This document shows, piece after piece, positions 1-8,575 of a stretch of DNA of 64,000 nucleotides (the first letter of the stretch is position 1; every line of letters starts with the position of its first letter). Made by a program: the position numbers and the translations under genes. The notes beneath the pieces were generated by a model. The model saw only the letters and a list, made by a program, of their open reading frames with translations. It had not been told where the DNA came from and did not search any database. The stretch is from Ancylobacter rudongensis (GTDB taxonomy: Bacteria; Pseudomonadota; Alphaproteobacteria; Rhizobiales; Xanthobacteraceae): assembly GCF_900100155.1 (NCBI RefSeq), contig NZ_FMTP01000001.1:992001-1056000 (forward strand), in the 5' to 3' direction.

Positions 1-920
1 CGATCGGGCACGAAAGGCACGCCGAGCGAGGCGGGCGCGCCCCGTCCGTGTTTCAGCGCCGAGATGACGACCAGCGCGATGATGGTCGCCAGGTAGGGCA
101 GCGCCGACAGCAGCTGGGAGGGAATGCCCAGGCCGAAGCCCTGCACATGCAGCTGCAAGATCGAGACCGCGCCGAACAGATAGGCGCCGGCCAGCAGCCA
201 GAGCGGCCGCCAGGCGGAGAACACCACCAGGGCGAGCGCGATCCAGCCGCGTCCCGCCGTCATGTCGGCGGCCCAGAAGGGGGTATAGGCGAGCGACAGA
301 TGCGCGCCCGCCAGCCCGGCGCAGGCGCCGCCGAACATCACCGCCAGCGTGCGGATGCCCCGCACCGGGTGGCCGAGCGCATGCGCCGCCGCGTGATTCT
401 CGCCCACCGCCCGCAGCACGAGGCCGATCCGCGTGCGCGTCAGCGTATAGGCCACCGCCGCCAGCAGCAGCAGCGAGACGTAGACGAAGGCATCCTGCCC
501 GAACAGCGCCTTGCCGAGGATCGGCAGGTCGGTCAGCCCGGCAATATGCAGCGGCGGGGCGCCCTCCAGCTGGGTGCCGACAAAACTGGCGCCGATCAGT
601 CCGGCGAGACCGAGCCCGAGAATCGTGGTGGCGAGGCCCGACGCCACCTGGTTGGTGGCTAGCCAGATGGCGAGGACGGCGAAGACGAGCGAGAGCGCCA
701 TGCCGGCCAGCACCGCCGCCAGCGTGCCGAGCAGCAGGCTGCCCGATCCGTAGGCGGTGACATAGCCGACCGCCGCCCCAACGATCATCATCCCCTCGAC
801 GCCGAGATTGAGCGTGCCGGCGCGCTCGGCCACCAATTCGCCGAGCGAGGCCAGCAGCAGCGTGGTCGCCGCCGCCACGATGCTGGCGAGAACCGCCCCG
901 ATGATCGCCGCATCAAGCAT
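1..920 (-). CDS. ABC transporter permease, nucleoside/BMP-type importer (second permease, 3' end off window)
   Basis: Inner-membrane permease of the branched-chain/ribose superfamily (BPD_transp_2, YufQ-like), which with the neighbouring permease would form the channel of a nucleoside or purine importer. About 306 residues are visible and family members are about 305-310 long, so only the last few residues and the stop lie beyond the left edge. The ATG at 918-920 overlaps the stop of the upstream permease gene (TGA at 913-915), which implies translational coupling. The N-terminus reads LASLGELVAERAGTLNLGVEG, a typical start for this subfamily, and about eight hydrophobic segments follow. The substrate is inferred from the family only. 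Confidence 0.85.
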   Translation of the reverse strand, partial: MLDAAIIGAVLASIVAAATTLLLASLGELVAERAGTLNLGVEGMMIVGAAVGYVTAYGSGSLLLGTLAAVLAGMALSLVFAVLAIWLATNQVASGLATTILGLGLAGLIGASFVGTQLEGAPPLHIAGLTDLPILGKALFGQDAFVYVSLLLLAAVAYTLTRTRIGLVLRAVGENHAAAHALGHPVRGIRTLAVMFGGACAGLAGAHLSLAYTPFWAADMTAGRGWIALALVVFSAWRPLWLLAGAYLFGAVSILQLHVQGFGLGIPSQLLSALPYLATIIALVVISALKHGRGAPASLGVPFVPD

Positions 921-1989
921 GGGTCGTGCCCTCCACCCGGCGGATGCGGTAGCGCACCAGAATGTCGGCCGCCAGAATGGCGATCAGCAGCGTTCCCTGG
1001 AAAACCCGGGTCACGTCGAAAGGCATGCGCATGCTGATCTGTGCCGCCTCGCCGCCAATATAGGTCAGCGCCAGCACCAGGCTCGCCACCAGAATCCCCA
1101 CCGGATGCAGCCGGCCGAGCATGGCGGCGATGATGGCGGTGAAGCCGTAGCCGGGCGAGATGGTCGGTTGCAGCTGGCCGATCGGCCCGGCGACCTCGAT
1201 GATGCCGGCCAGCCCCGCCAGCGCCCCGGAAACCGCGAACACGCCATAGGTCACGCGCTTCTCGTCGAAGCCGGCGAAGGCAGCCGCGCGCGGCGCCGAG
1301 CCCGCCAGCTCGATCGAGAACCCGACCAGCGTGCGCCCGAGCACGAAGGTGGCGGCGATCACCGCCAGCAGCGCGATGAGGATGCCGCCATGCAGCCGCC
1401 CGTCCTCCATCAGCAGCGGCATCAGCGCCACATCGTCGAAGGTCACGCTCTGCGGAAAATTGAAGCCCTGCGGGTCGCGCCAGGGGCCGCGCACGAGATA
1501 GTCGAGCCCGAGCTGGGCGACATAAACCAGCATCAGGCTGGTGAGGATCTCGCTGGCGCCGAAGCGCACGCGCAGGAAGGCCGGGATCAGCCCCCACAGC
1601 GCCCCGCCAAGCGCGCCGAGCACCAGCATGGCCGGAAGCACCCACGGCCCCGCCTCCATGCCATGCGTCGCCAGTGCCAGCCAGGAGCCGAGCACGGCGC
1701 CGGCGACATATTGCCCCTCGGCGCCGATGTTCCAGCGATTGGCGCGGTAGCAGAAGGAAAGCCCTATGCCGATCAGCAGCAGCGGCGAGGCCTTCACCAC
1801 CAGTTCCTGCAGCGTATAGGCGTCGCCCAGCGGCTCGATGAAATAGATGGTGAAGGCGCGCACGGGATCATGCCCGAGCACGACGAACATCACCGCGCCG
1901 ACCACCAGCGTCACCAGCGCCGCCACAACAGGCGCCATGGCGTGCCGCAGCGGTGAGATATTTTCCTGCCGTTCGAGCCTAAGCGGCAT
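913..1989 (-). CDS. ABC transporter permease, nucleoside/BMP-type importer (first permease)
   Basis: Inner-membrane permease of 358 residues (YufP-like, BPD_transp_2). The short cytoplasmic N-terminus is followed by a first membrane span (about residues 18-40), a periplasmic loop with YFIEPLGDAYTLQELVVKA, and further spans. The FCYRANRWNIGAEGQ stretch and the GYGFTAIIAAMLGRLHP loop are characteristic of nucleoside-type permeases. The gene starts inside the end of the ATPase gene (11-bp overlap) and its own end overlaps the next permease by 8 bp, so ATPase-permease-permease are one operon. The cognate BMP-family binding protein is not visible in the window. Confidence 0.9.
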   Translation of the reverse strand: MPLRLERQENISPLRHAMAPVVAALVTLVVGAVMFVVLGHDPVRAFTIYFIEPLGDAYTLQELVVKASPLLLIGIGLSFCYRANRWNIGAEGQYVAGAVLGSWLALATHGMEAGPWVLPAMLVLGALGGALWGLIPAFLRVRFGASEILTSLMLVYVAQLGLDYLVRGPWRDPQGFNFPQSVTFDDVALMPLLMEDGRLHGGILIALLAVIAATFVLGRTLVGFSIELAGSAPRAAAFAGFDEKRVTYGVFAVSGALAGLAGIIEVAGPIGQLQPTISPGYGFTAIIAAMLGRLHPVGILVASLVLALTYIGGEAAQISMRMPFDVTRVFQGTLLIAILAADILVRYRIRRVEGTTHA

Positions 1990-3538
1990 GGTGGCCCTCC
2001 CCGCCGGCCGAATGAGAGCCGCCCATGGCGAGGCCGATCGCCTCGCGCGAGGTTTCCGCCACCGGCACGGGCGCGGTCAGCCGGCCCTCGCTCATCACGG
2101 CGATGCGGTCGGCGAACTCAAGCAATTCGTCGAGGTCCTGGCTGATCACCAGCACCGCGCAGCCCTGCGCGGCGCGCTCGCGCAGCGTGGTGCGGATGAA
2201 GGCGGCGGCCGCGGCGTCGACGCCCCAGGTCGGCTGGTCGACCACGATCAGCACCGGGTCGCGCAGCACCTCGCGGCCGATGACGAATTTCTGCAGGTTG
2301 CCGCCCGACAGCCGGCGCGCCTTCGGGTCCTTGCCGCCGAAGCGCACGTCAAACCCCTTCACGATCTGCTGGAAGCGGCTGAACAGCGTCGCGCGGCGGA
2401 TCAGGCCGGCCTTGACGATATGGCCATCGCCATGGGTGGTGAGCAGCACATTGTCCGACAAGCGCATATCCGGGGCCGCCGCATGGCCGAGGCGCTCCTC
2501 GGGCACAAAGCCGGCCCCCAGCGCCCGCCGCTCGGTCGGGCCGAAGCCGCCGGCGACGACCTTGTCGATGACGATGCTCTCGTGATCGGCCACCTGCGTC
2601 TCGCCGGACAGCGCGTCGAACAGCGTGGTCTGGCCATTGCCCGCAACCCCGGCAATGCCGACGATCTCGCCGGCCCGGACCTCGATATTGATGTCGTGCA
2701 GGGCGGAGCCGCGCGATCCATCGCCGGCGACGCTGAGGTGGCGCGCCAGCAGGCGCGGCTCGCCAAGCGCATGGGCCGCGATCCGCGGCGTGCGCGGCAC
2801 CTCGGCGCCGACCATCAGCCGTGCCAGGCTGGCGGAGGATTCCTGCTTCGGGTCGACCTCGGCGATGAACTTGCCGCCGCGAAGCACCGTCGCGCGGTGG
2901 CAAAGCCGGCGCACCTCGTCGAGCTTGTGGCTGATGAACAGCACCGCCCTGCCCTCATTGGTCAGCAGGTCTACGGTGCGGAACAGGTTTTCCGATTCGT
3001 CGGGGGTCAGCACCGAGGTCGGCTCGTCGAGAATCAGCACGCGCGGATCACCGAGCAGGCAGCGCACGATCTCCACCCGCTGGCGCTCGCCCACGGAAAG
3101 CTCGCCGACCCGCCGATAGGGTTCGACGCCGAGGCCATAGCGGCGCACGCAGTCGTCGATGCGCGCGGCGAGCACGGCAAGCGGCTGGTGGCCTGGCAGC
3201 CCGAGCGCTACATTCTCCACCACGGTCAGCGCGTCGAACAGGGCGAAATGCTGGAACACCACGCCAATGCCCTTGGCGCGGGAACTGGCGGGATCGGGGA
3301 AGACGATCGGCGCGCCCTCATAGAGCAGTTCGCCCGAATCGGCCTGCAGCAGGCCGCACATCATCTTCACCAGCGTCGACTTGCCGGCGCCGTTCTCCCC
3401 CAGCAGCGCATGGGTCTCGCCGGCGCGGATGGCGAGGCTGACATGGTCGTTAGCGACCAGCGAACCGAACCTCTTGGTCAGCTTGACGGCTTCGAGCAGC
3501 GCGTCCGGCGTGTCCTGCGCATCCCCCATGCCCATCAC
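1979..3538 (-). CDS. ABC transporter ATP-binding protein with two nucleotide-binding domains (nucleoside/sugar type)
   Basis: Cytoplasmic ATPase of 519 residues carrying two fused ABC domains, as in RbsA/YufO-type importers. Domain 1 has a full Walker A (GENGAGKST), signature LSVGERQR and Walker B LILDEPTSVL. Domain 2 has a degenerate Walker A (GVAGNGQTT), a good signature (LSGGNLQK) and Walker B ending VVDQPTWGVD, with Gln instead of the catalytic Glu. This one-sided asymmetry is usual in the family. It heads the operon with the two permeases downstream, and the 199 bp upstream should hold the promoter. Transport of nucleosides or purines is inferred from the BMP-type permeases. Confidence 0.9.
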   Translation of the reverse strand: MMGMGDAQDTPDALLEAVKLTKRFGSLVANDHVSLAIRAGETHALLGENGAGKSTLVKMMCGLLQADSGELLYEGAPIVFPDPASSRAKGIGVVFQHFALFDALTVVENVALGLPGHQPLAVLAARIDDCVRRYGLGVEPYRRVGELSVGERQRVEIVRCLLGDPRVLILDEPTSVLTPDESENLFRTVDLLTNEGRAVLFISHKLDEVRRLCHRATVLRGGKFIAEVDPKQESSASLARLMVGAEVPRTPRIAAHALGEPRLLARHLSVAGDGSRGSALHDINIEVRAGEIVGIAGVAGNGQTTLFDALSGETQVADHESIVIDKVVAGGFGPTERRALGAGFVPEERLGHAAAPDMRLSDNVLLTTHGDGHIVKAGLIRRATLFSRFQQIVKGFDVRFGGKDPKARRLSGGNLQKFVIGREVLRDPVLIVVDQPTWGVDAAAAAFIRTTLRERAAQGCAVLVISQDLDELLEFADRIAVMSEGRLTAPVPVAETSREAIGLAMGGSHSAGGEGHHAA

Positions 3539-3737
3539 CCGCGCGGCTGTCGGCAGGCGTCGCCGGGGGCGCCTGTCAGGTCGGGATTTCGCCGGGAGCG
3601 GAGGTTCATACGGACGACGCTTCTGTGACGGACCACCGGCAGAATGGCATGGCCGATCTCGGGAGCAAGCCTAAAGTCTGGTCCGTCCGGTCCGGAAAAT
3701 GGCGCGTTTTGCGTCAGAATCCGGGAGTAGGATACCG

Positions 3738-4715
3738 TCACGGCAGAAGCACGGTCGACCCGGTGGTCCGTCGCGCTTCGAGGTCGCGATGCGCGTCGGC
3801 GGCCTCGGCGAGGCGGTAGCGCTGGTTCACCGGGATCTTCACCACGCCCGACCCGACCACCTCGAACAGGTCGCTTGCATTGGCCAGCAGGTCGTCGCGG
3901 TTGGAAATATGGGTGAACAGGGTCGGGCGCGTCGCGTAGAGCGAGCCCTTCTGCGACAAAGCGAGCAGGCTGAAATCCTTGATCGCGCCGGAGGCATTGC
4001 CGAAGCTGGCGAACAGGCCGCGCGGCTTGATGCAGTCGAGCGAGGCCGGATAGGTCGCCTGCCCGACCCCGTCATAGACCACGTCGCAGAGTGCGCCTTC
4101 GGTGATGTCCTTCACCCGCTCGACGAAATTCTCCTCGCTGTAATTGATCACATAGGCGGCGCCGCATTCCTTGGCGATCTCCGCCTTGGCCGCCGAACCC
4201 ACCGTGCCGATGACGGTGGCGCCCAGATGCGTCGCCCACTGGCAGAGGATCTGCCCGACGCCACCGGCGGCCGCGTGTACCAGCAGCGTGTCGCCGGCCT
4301 TCACCTTGTGGGTCTGGCGCAGCAGATAGCGCGCCGTCATGCCCTTCAGCATCATCGCGGCGGCGGTTTCGTCGGCGATCGAATCGGGCAGCTTCACCAG
4401 CGGCGCGGCGGGCATGATCCGCTCGCTGCAATAGGCGCCGAGCGACGAGCCATAGGCGACACGGTCGCCCGGCTTGAAGCCGCTGACCCCTTCGCCGATC
4501 TGCACGATCACGCCCGCCGCCTCATTGCCGGGTATGAAGGGCAAGCCGTTCGGCGGCGTGTAGAGGCCGCTGCGGAAATAGGTATCGATGAAATTGAGGC
4601 CGATCGCCGTGTGGCGCAGCTTGACCTGCCCCGGCCCGGGGGCGCCAAGCGCCACCTCCTCAAGGGTGAGGACCTCGGGTCCGCCGAATTCATGGACGCG
4701 AATCGCCGCAGCCAT
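3738..4715 (-). CDS. Zinc-free quinone oxidoreductase (NADPH:quinone reductase, MDR superfamily)
   Basis: Soluble oxidoreductase of 325 residues, the usual QOR length. The N-terminal GroES-like fold contains GLNFIDTYFRSGLY, a hallmark of the zinc-independent quinone reductase branch, and the structural and catalytic zinc cysteines of alcohol dehydrogenases are absent. The Rossmann part has VHAAAGGVGQILCQWA (about residues 145-160) for NAD(P)H. The predicted reaction is NADPH-dependent reduction of quinones or other electrophiles. It is monocistronic or loosely paired with the pcs gene 46 bp upstream on the same strand. The exact substrate cannot be read from the sequence. Confidence 0.88.
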   Translation of the reverse strand: MAAAIRVHEFGGPEVLTLEEVALGAPGPGQVKLRHTAIGLNFIDTYFRSGLYTPPNGLPFIPGNEAAGVIVQIGEGVSGFKPGDRVAYGSSLGAYCSERIMPAAPLVKLPDSIADETAAAMMLKGMTARYLLRQTHKVKAGDTLLVHAAAGGVGQILCQWATHLGATVIGTVGSAAKAEIAKECGAAYVINYSEENFVERVKDITEGALCDVVYDGVGQATYPASLDCIKPRGLFASFGNASGAIKDFSLLALSQKGSLYATRPTLFTHISNRDDLLANASDLFEVVGSGVVKIPVNQRYRLAEAADAHRDLEARRTTGSTVLLP

Positions 4716-4761
4716 CGTGCTCTCCAGCCGGTTGGGAATGAGGTGGGGCGCCCGCCGGCGC

Positions 4762-5499
4762 TCAGGGGCGCGGCTCGGCCGCCCGCTTGCGCGAGGGGAT
4801 CGCCCCGAACAGGGTGAAATAGAGCGCGCAGGCGCACAGCCCGACCGTCACCCACAGGTCCGGCCGCATGTCCTCCAGCACCGCGACGATCGCCAGCACC
4901 GCCCACAGCGCCAGCAGCGCCAGGGTGAGGAGGCGCAGGCGCACGACGCGGAACGGATGGACGAACTTGATCGGCAGGAAGGTGCCCACCGCCAGCAGGG
5001 CGATGATGCCGGCAATCACGAAGGGATTGAGCGGCACGAGGAAGAAATAGAACACCACGACGTTCCACACCGCCGGAAAACCCTGGAAATACAAATCGTC
5101 GGTCTTCATCGAGGTGTCGGCGAAATAGAGCGCGCTGGTGAGCAAAATGGTGGCGCTCGCCGCCACCGCCAGCCAGAACGGCATCAGCCCGCCGCTCGCC
5201 ACCGCGAAGGCCGGCACCAGGCAATAGGTAAGATAGTCGACCACGAGGTCCAGCGTGTCGCCCGACCAGCGCGGCAGCACCTCGCCCACCTTCGCCCGCC
5301 GCGCCATGGTGCCGTCAATGCCGTCGACGAACAGGGCGAGGCCGAGCCAGGCGAACATCAGCGCCCAATGGCCTTCCACCGCCGCCATCAGCGCCAGCAA
5401 CCCGCAGACCGCGCCCGAGGCGGTGAAGATGTGCACGGCGAAAGCCAGAGTGCGACGTCCAGCGGGACCCGCGCTGAGCGACTTGGTTGTCATCGCCAC
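4762..5499 (-). CDS. pcs: Phosphatidylcholine synthase (CDP-diacylglycerol:choline phosphatidyltransferase)
   Basis: Membrane enzyme that condenses choline with CDP-diacylglycerol to make phosphatidylcholine in one step, a route known from rhizobia and other host-associated bacteria. The CDP-alcohol phosphotransferase signature DGx2ARx12Gx3Dx3D is intact, beginning DGTMARRAKVG and ending GDTLDLVVD, and about eight hydrophobic spans are visible. I chose the GTG at 5499 because AGGAGG lies 7 nt upstream; this gives about 245 residues, the family norm. The ATG two codons later (5493) and upstream ATGs (5562, 5589) are alternatives, the upstream ones adding a non-conserved tail. A divergent hydroxylase gene starts 166 bp away. 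Confidence 0.93.
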   Translation of the reverse strand: MAMTTKSLSAGPAGRRTLAFAVHIFTASGAVCGLLALMAAVEGHWALMFAWLGLALFVDGIDGTMARRAKVGEVLPRWSGDTLDLVVDYLTYCLVPAFAVASGGLMPFWLAVAASATILLTSALYFADTSMKTDDLYFQGFPAVWNVVVFYFFLVPLNPFVIAGIIALLAVGTFLPIKFVHPFRVVRLRLLTLALLALWAVLAIVAVLEDMRPDLWVTVGLCACALYFTLFGAIPSRKRAAEPRP

Positions 5500-5665
5500 C
5501 GGCTTTCCTCCTGCGACCGCGCGTCCCGGGGGATCGCCGCCTGCCTCTTCCACATCTGACATATAATATGCGCCCGCCGCGATCTGCATTGCCAGACCAC
5601 GTCGGCCTGCTTATCCCACACTCCACGCCCGGCTTATAGTCCCGGTGATGCACATGGAGGTTCAC

Positions 5666-6877
5666 ATGTCATCCGACCCGCACACAGGGCAGATCGCGGC
5701 GGTCGTCGGCGGCGGCGCGAGCGGCCTCATCGCCGCGCTGGCGCTGGCGTCGGGCGGCGTTGCCGTCACGCTGATCGCCCCGCCCCGCACCCACGATCCC
5801 CGCACCACGGCGCTGATGGACGGCTCGGTGAAGGCGCTGCAGGCGCTCGGCGTGTGGGAGGCGCTGCGCCCTGCGGCCTCGCCGCTGCGGGTGATGCGCC
5901 TCGTCGACGACACCGGCCGGCTGATCCGCGCGCCCGAGGTCGAGTTCCGTGCCGGCGAGCTCGGGCTGGAAGGCTTCGCCTGGAATGTCGAGAACGAAGC
6001 GCTGCTCGCCGCGCTCGACGCGGCGGTGGCGGAAACGCCCGGCATTGCGCGCCTGGCGGCCAGCGTCACCGGCGTGATCGAGGCGCCCACCCATGCCACG
6101 CTGGAACTGGAGGGCGGCGACCGTCTCGATGCGGCGCTGGTCGCCGCCGCCGACGGGCGCAACTCGCCCTGCCGGCGCGCGGCCGGAATCGAGGTCAAGA
6201 CGCGCGCCTATCCCCAGGTCGCCGTCACCGCCACCCTTGCCCATAGCCGCCCGCACCGCGACATCTCGACCGAATTCCACACCCGCACCGGGCCGTTCAC
6301 CCTCGTGCCGCTGCCGGGGAATCGCTCCAGCGTCGTCTGCGTCGTCTCGGCGGCGGAGGCGCAGGCGCTGGCGGAGCTGGACGATGCCGCCTTCGCCCTT
6401 GCCATGGAGCGCAAGGCGCATTCGCTGCTCGGGACCATGCGGCTCGTCTCGCCGCGTGGCAGCTTCCCGCTCAGCCAGCGCACCGCCGCGCAGTTCGCCC
6501 GGGGCCGGGTCGCGCTGGTCGGCGAGGCCGCGCACATCATCCCGCCCATCGGCGCGCAGGGGCTCAATCTCGGCATTCGCGACGCCGCCACTCTGGCCGA
6601 GATCGCCAGCGACGCCGCCCGCGCCGGGCGCGATATTGGCGGCACCGACGCGATGGAGGCCTATGAGCGCCGCCGGCGCGGCGACGTCGCCACGCGCGGC
6701 TTCGCCATCGACCTGTTCAACCGCTCGCTGCTGACCGATCTGCTGCCGGTCGCCGGCCTGCGCGGTCTCGGGCTGTGGATGCTCGGCCAGTCGTCCGGCC
6801 TGCGGCGGCTGGTGATGCGCGAGGGCGTCGGCCCGACCCGCGACGTGCCGCGCCTGCTGGCGGGGGCGCCGCTTTAG
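5666..6877 (+). CDS. UbiH/COQ6-family FAD-dependent hydroxylase (ubiquinone biosynthesis type)
   Basis: Flavoprotein monooxygenase of 403 residues in the UbiH/UbiF/UbiL group, which hydroxylates the aromatic ring of ubiquinone precursors. The FAD dinucleotide motif GGGASGLIAALALA is at the N-terminus, and the second FAD motif GRVALVGEAAHIIPPIGAQG lies near residue 290; the usual Asp of GDAAH is Glu here. The start at 5666 is set by GGAGG 5 nt upstream; codons at 5645, 5648 and 5654 are in frame but lack a site. Which ring carbon it hydroxylates cannot be decided from sequence. Transcribed divergently from pcs. Confidence 0.85.
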   Translation: MSSDPHTGQIAAVVGGGASGLIAALALASGGVAVTLIAPPRTHDPRTTALMDGSVKALQALGVWEALRPAASPLRVMRLVDDTGRLIRAPEVEFRAGELGLEGFAWNVENEALLAALDAAVAETPGIARLAASVTGVIEAPTHATLELEGGDRLDAALVAAADGRNSPCRRAAGIEVKTRAYPQVAVTATLAHSRPHRDISTEFHTRTGPFTLVPLPGNRSSVVCVVSAAEAQALAELDDAAFALAMERKAHSLLGTMRLVSPRGSFPLSQRTAAQFARGRVALVGEAAHIIPPIGAQGLNLGIRDAATLAEIASDAARAGRDIGGTDAMEAYERRRRGDVATRGFAIDLFNRSLLTDLLPVAGLRGLGLWMLGQSSGLRRLVMREGVGPTRDVPRLLAGAPL

Positions 6878-6923
6878 AGCATTTTCGAGCGAAGTGGATA
6901 CCGGTTCGCGTGAAGAAAATGCG
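6878..6923 (+). repeat. Interspersed palindromic repeat of the alphaproteobacterial GAGCATTTTC type
   Basis: Imperfect palindrome directly after the hydroxylase stop codon. Outer arms are GCATTTTC (6879-6886) and GAAAATGC (6915-6922), and inner arms are GCGAA and TTCGC around GTGGATACCGG. Very similar sequences are, from memory, scattered in many Hyphomicrobiales genomes. No second copy was noticed in this window. Confidence 0.6.
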
Positions 6924-6924
6924 T

Positions 6925-6980
6925 CAAATCAAAAAGCTAGTGCACGTCCGGTGAACTGGCTTTCACCGGACGTGCACTAG
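6925..6980 (-). terminator. Strong hairpin terminator for the AEC transporter gene
   Basis: Perfect 19-bp arms at 6937-6955 and 6962-6980 enclose a 6-nt loop. Read on the minus strand the hairpin lies just after the AEC gene stop and is followed by CTTTTTGATTTG, the layout of a Rho-independent terminator. On the plus strand there is no U-tract, but the stem may also end transcripts from the convergent hydroxylase gene. Confidence 0.75.
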
Positions 6981-6996
6981 GCTCCGGGCGCGGCTT

Positions 6997-7959
6997 TTAC
7001 TGCAGCAGCCCGTGCGGCAGCATGTCGTGCTGCAGGGCGTAGAGCATGGCCGTCACCGTCGCCACCGAGACCACGGTGCCGACCAGCACGCCGCCGGAGG
7101 CGCCGGCGACATAGGTGTCGTACTGCTTGGCCATGATGAAGGCGTTCAGCGCCGGCGGCAGGCTCGCCATCAGCACGGCGGTGGCGATCCACACCGGATC
7201 GAAGCCACCGACCAGGCTCAGCACCAGCCAGACCAGCGCCGGGTGGATGACCAGCTTGATCGCCAGCAGCCACGGCACCTCACTCTGCATCTTCCCCATC
7301 GGCCGCAGCGCGACCGAGACGCCGAGCGTGAACAGCGCGCAGGGCGCGGCGGCGTTGCGCAAAAATTCCAGCGTCTTGTCCAACGCGGCCGGCGGATGGA
7401 ATTCAAAATAGGCCGACAGCACCCCGAGAAAAGTCGCGACATTGAACGGGTGGGTGACGACACGGCGCACCACCAGCAGCAGGGTGTGACCGAGCCCGCG
7501 CCGGTCGCGCCCGCTCATCGCCATCAACACCGGCACGATGGTGAAAAAGAACAGGCTGTCGAAGACGAAGATCAGCGCGGTGGGCACGGAGGCGCCAGCC
7601 CCGAGCGCGCCCAGCGTCAATCCCGGTCCCATATAGCCGACATTGGCATAGGAGCCGACAATGGCGGCGATGGTGGCTTCCGGCAGGTTGCCGCGCCGCA
7701 GCCAGAGCCCGACCCCCAGCGAGAGGGTGAAGCACACCGCCGTCGTCGCCGTCGTCGCCAGGATGAAGGAGCCGTTGGTCAGCTCGTGAAACGGCGTGCG
7801 CGCCACCAGCGAGAAAAACAGCGCCGGCAGCGCCAGATAGATGATGAAGAAGCTGAGCCAGGCGAGGCCGCTTTCCGGGATGCGCACCAGCCGGCCGCAT
7901 CCCAGCCCCAGGAAGATCACACCGAAGAAGGGAAGCGCGAGCGCGAGGACCTCGTCCAT
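6997..7959 (-). CDS. AEC (auxin efflux carrier) family transporter
   Basis: Integral membrane protein of 320 residues with about ten hydrophobic spans, matching the AEC/malonate transporter family. N-terminal FFGVIFLGLGCGRLVRIPE and the central GSYANVGYMGPGLTLG are recognisable family segments, including the conserved Asn-Val-Gly-Tyr core. Bacterial members export or import small organic acids or amino acids; the substrate is not predictable here. It stands alone, convergent with the hydroxylase gene and divergent from hspQ. Confidence 0.87.
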   Translation of the reverse strand: MDEVLALALPFFGVIFLGLGCGRLVRIPESGLAWLSFFIIYLALPALFFSLVARTPFHELTNGSFILATTATTAVCFTLSLGVGLWLRRGNLPEATIAAIVGSYANVGYMGPGLTLGALGAGASVPTALIFVFDSLFFFTIVPVLMAMSGRDRRGLGHTLLLVVRRVVTHPFNVATFLGVLSAYFEFHPPAALDKTLEFLRNAAAPCALFTLGVSVALRPMGKMQSEVPWLLAIKLVIHPALVWLVLSLVGGFDPVWIATAVLMASLPPALNAFIMAKQYDTYVAGASGGVLVGTVVSVATVTAMLYALQHDMLPHGLLQ

Positions 7960-8063
7960 GACGGCTCGCTACCGGCTCGCCTCGCCCCGGTCAATCGTCA
8001 TCTTCAGCCGCGCTGGGGTGAGGCGGGTGCGGCGTTCGGGCACGCGCGTTGCATGAGCGGCGG

Positions 8064-8092
8064 TTGACAGGCTCTGGCGTGGCCCGCTACGG
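8064..8092 (+). promoter_or_regulatory. Putative sigma-70 type promoter of hspQ
   Basis: TTGACA at 8064-8069 is separated by exactly 17 nt from CTACGG at 8087-8092, which resembles the alphaproteobacterial -35/-10 pair. It sits 33 bp before the hspQ start codon. The -10 element is weak, so this is a prediction. Confidence 0.45.
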
Positions 8093-8124
8093 GGGCGCCA
8101 CCGCCTCTGGCGGACAAGTTCAGG

Positions 8125-8472
8125 ATGGCGGACGAGTTCATGATGAAAGAGCGGAACGCCAAATACCGTATCGGTGAGATCGTCCGGCACCGCCACTACC
8201 CGTTCCGCGGCGTGGTGTTCGACGTCGACCCCGAATTCTCCAACACCGACGAATGGTGGGAATCGATCCCGGAACATATCCGCCCCACCAAGGACCAGCC
8301 CTTTTACCACCTGCTGGCCGAGAATGCGGAGACCGAATACGTCGCCTATGTCTCCGAGCAGAACCTCGAACTCGACACGACAGGCGAGCCGGTGCGCCAT
8401 CCCCAGGTCCCGGAAATGCTGGCGGCCGATGGCGATGGCGGCTGGCGGGTGCGCAGCGAGCGGCTGCAATAG
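8125..8472 (+). CDS. hspQ: Heat shock protein HspQ (YccV family, hemimethylated-DNA-binding fold)
   Basis: Small cytoplasmic protein of 115 residues. The core YRIGEIVRHRHYPFRGVVFD, then DPEFSNTDEWW and the YVSEQNLE segment, is diagnostic of HspQ. In enterobacteria HspQ is a heat-shock protein that stimulates Lon proteolysis and destabilises mutant DnaA; the same role is inferred. No good ribosome site marks one start: ATG at 8125, 8140 or 8143 are all possible, and homologues usually begin close to the later two. The gene stands alone, with a promoter-like pair upstream and a hairpin after it. Confidence 0.9.
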   Translation: MADEFMMKERNAKYRIGEIVRHRHYPFRGVVFDVDPEFSNTDEWWESIPEHIRPTKDQPFYHLLAENAETEYVAYVSEQNLELDTTGEPVRHPQVPEMLAADGDGGWRVRSERLQ

Positions 8473-8516
8473 CACCGGCCCCTCGCCTCTTGCTCAAACG
8501 AACGTGCTCAAGCGAA

Positions 8517-8541
8517 AACGCCCGGCTCATCGCCGGGCGTT
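8517..8541. terminator. Shared hairpin terminator between hspQ and the IalB-like gene
   Basis: Perfect 10-bp arms AACGCCCGGC (8517-8526) and GCCGGGCGTT (8532-8541) with a 5-nt loop lie between two convergent genes. The minus-strand reading is followed by TTCGCTT and the plus-strand reading by TCTGCATTCT, so it can serve both directions. Confidence 0.65.
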
Positions 8542-8575
8542 CTGCATTCTGGCCATGTCAGCCGGAGGGCGGGCC

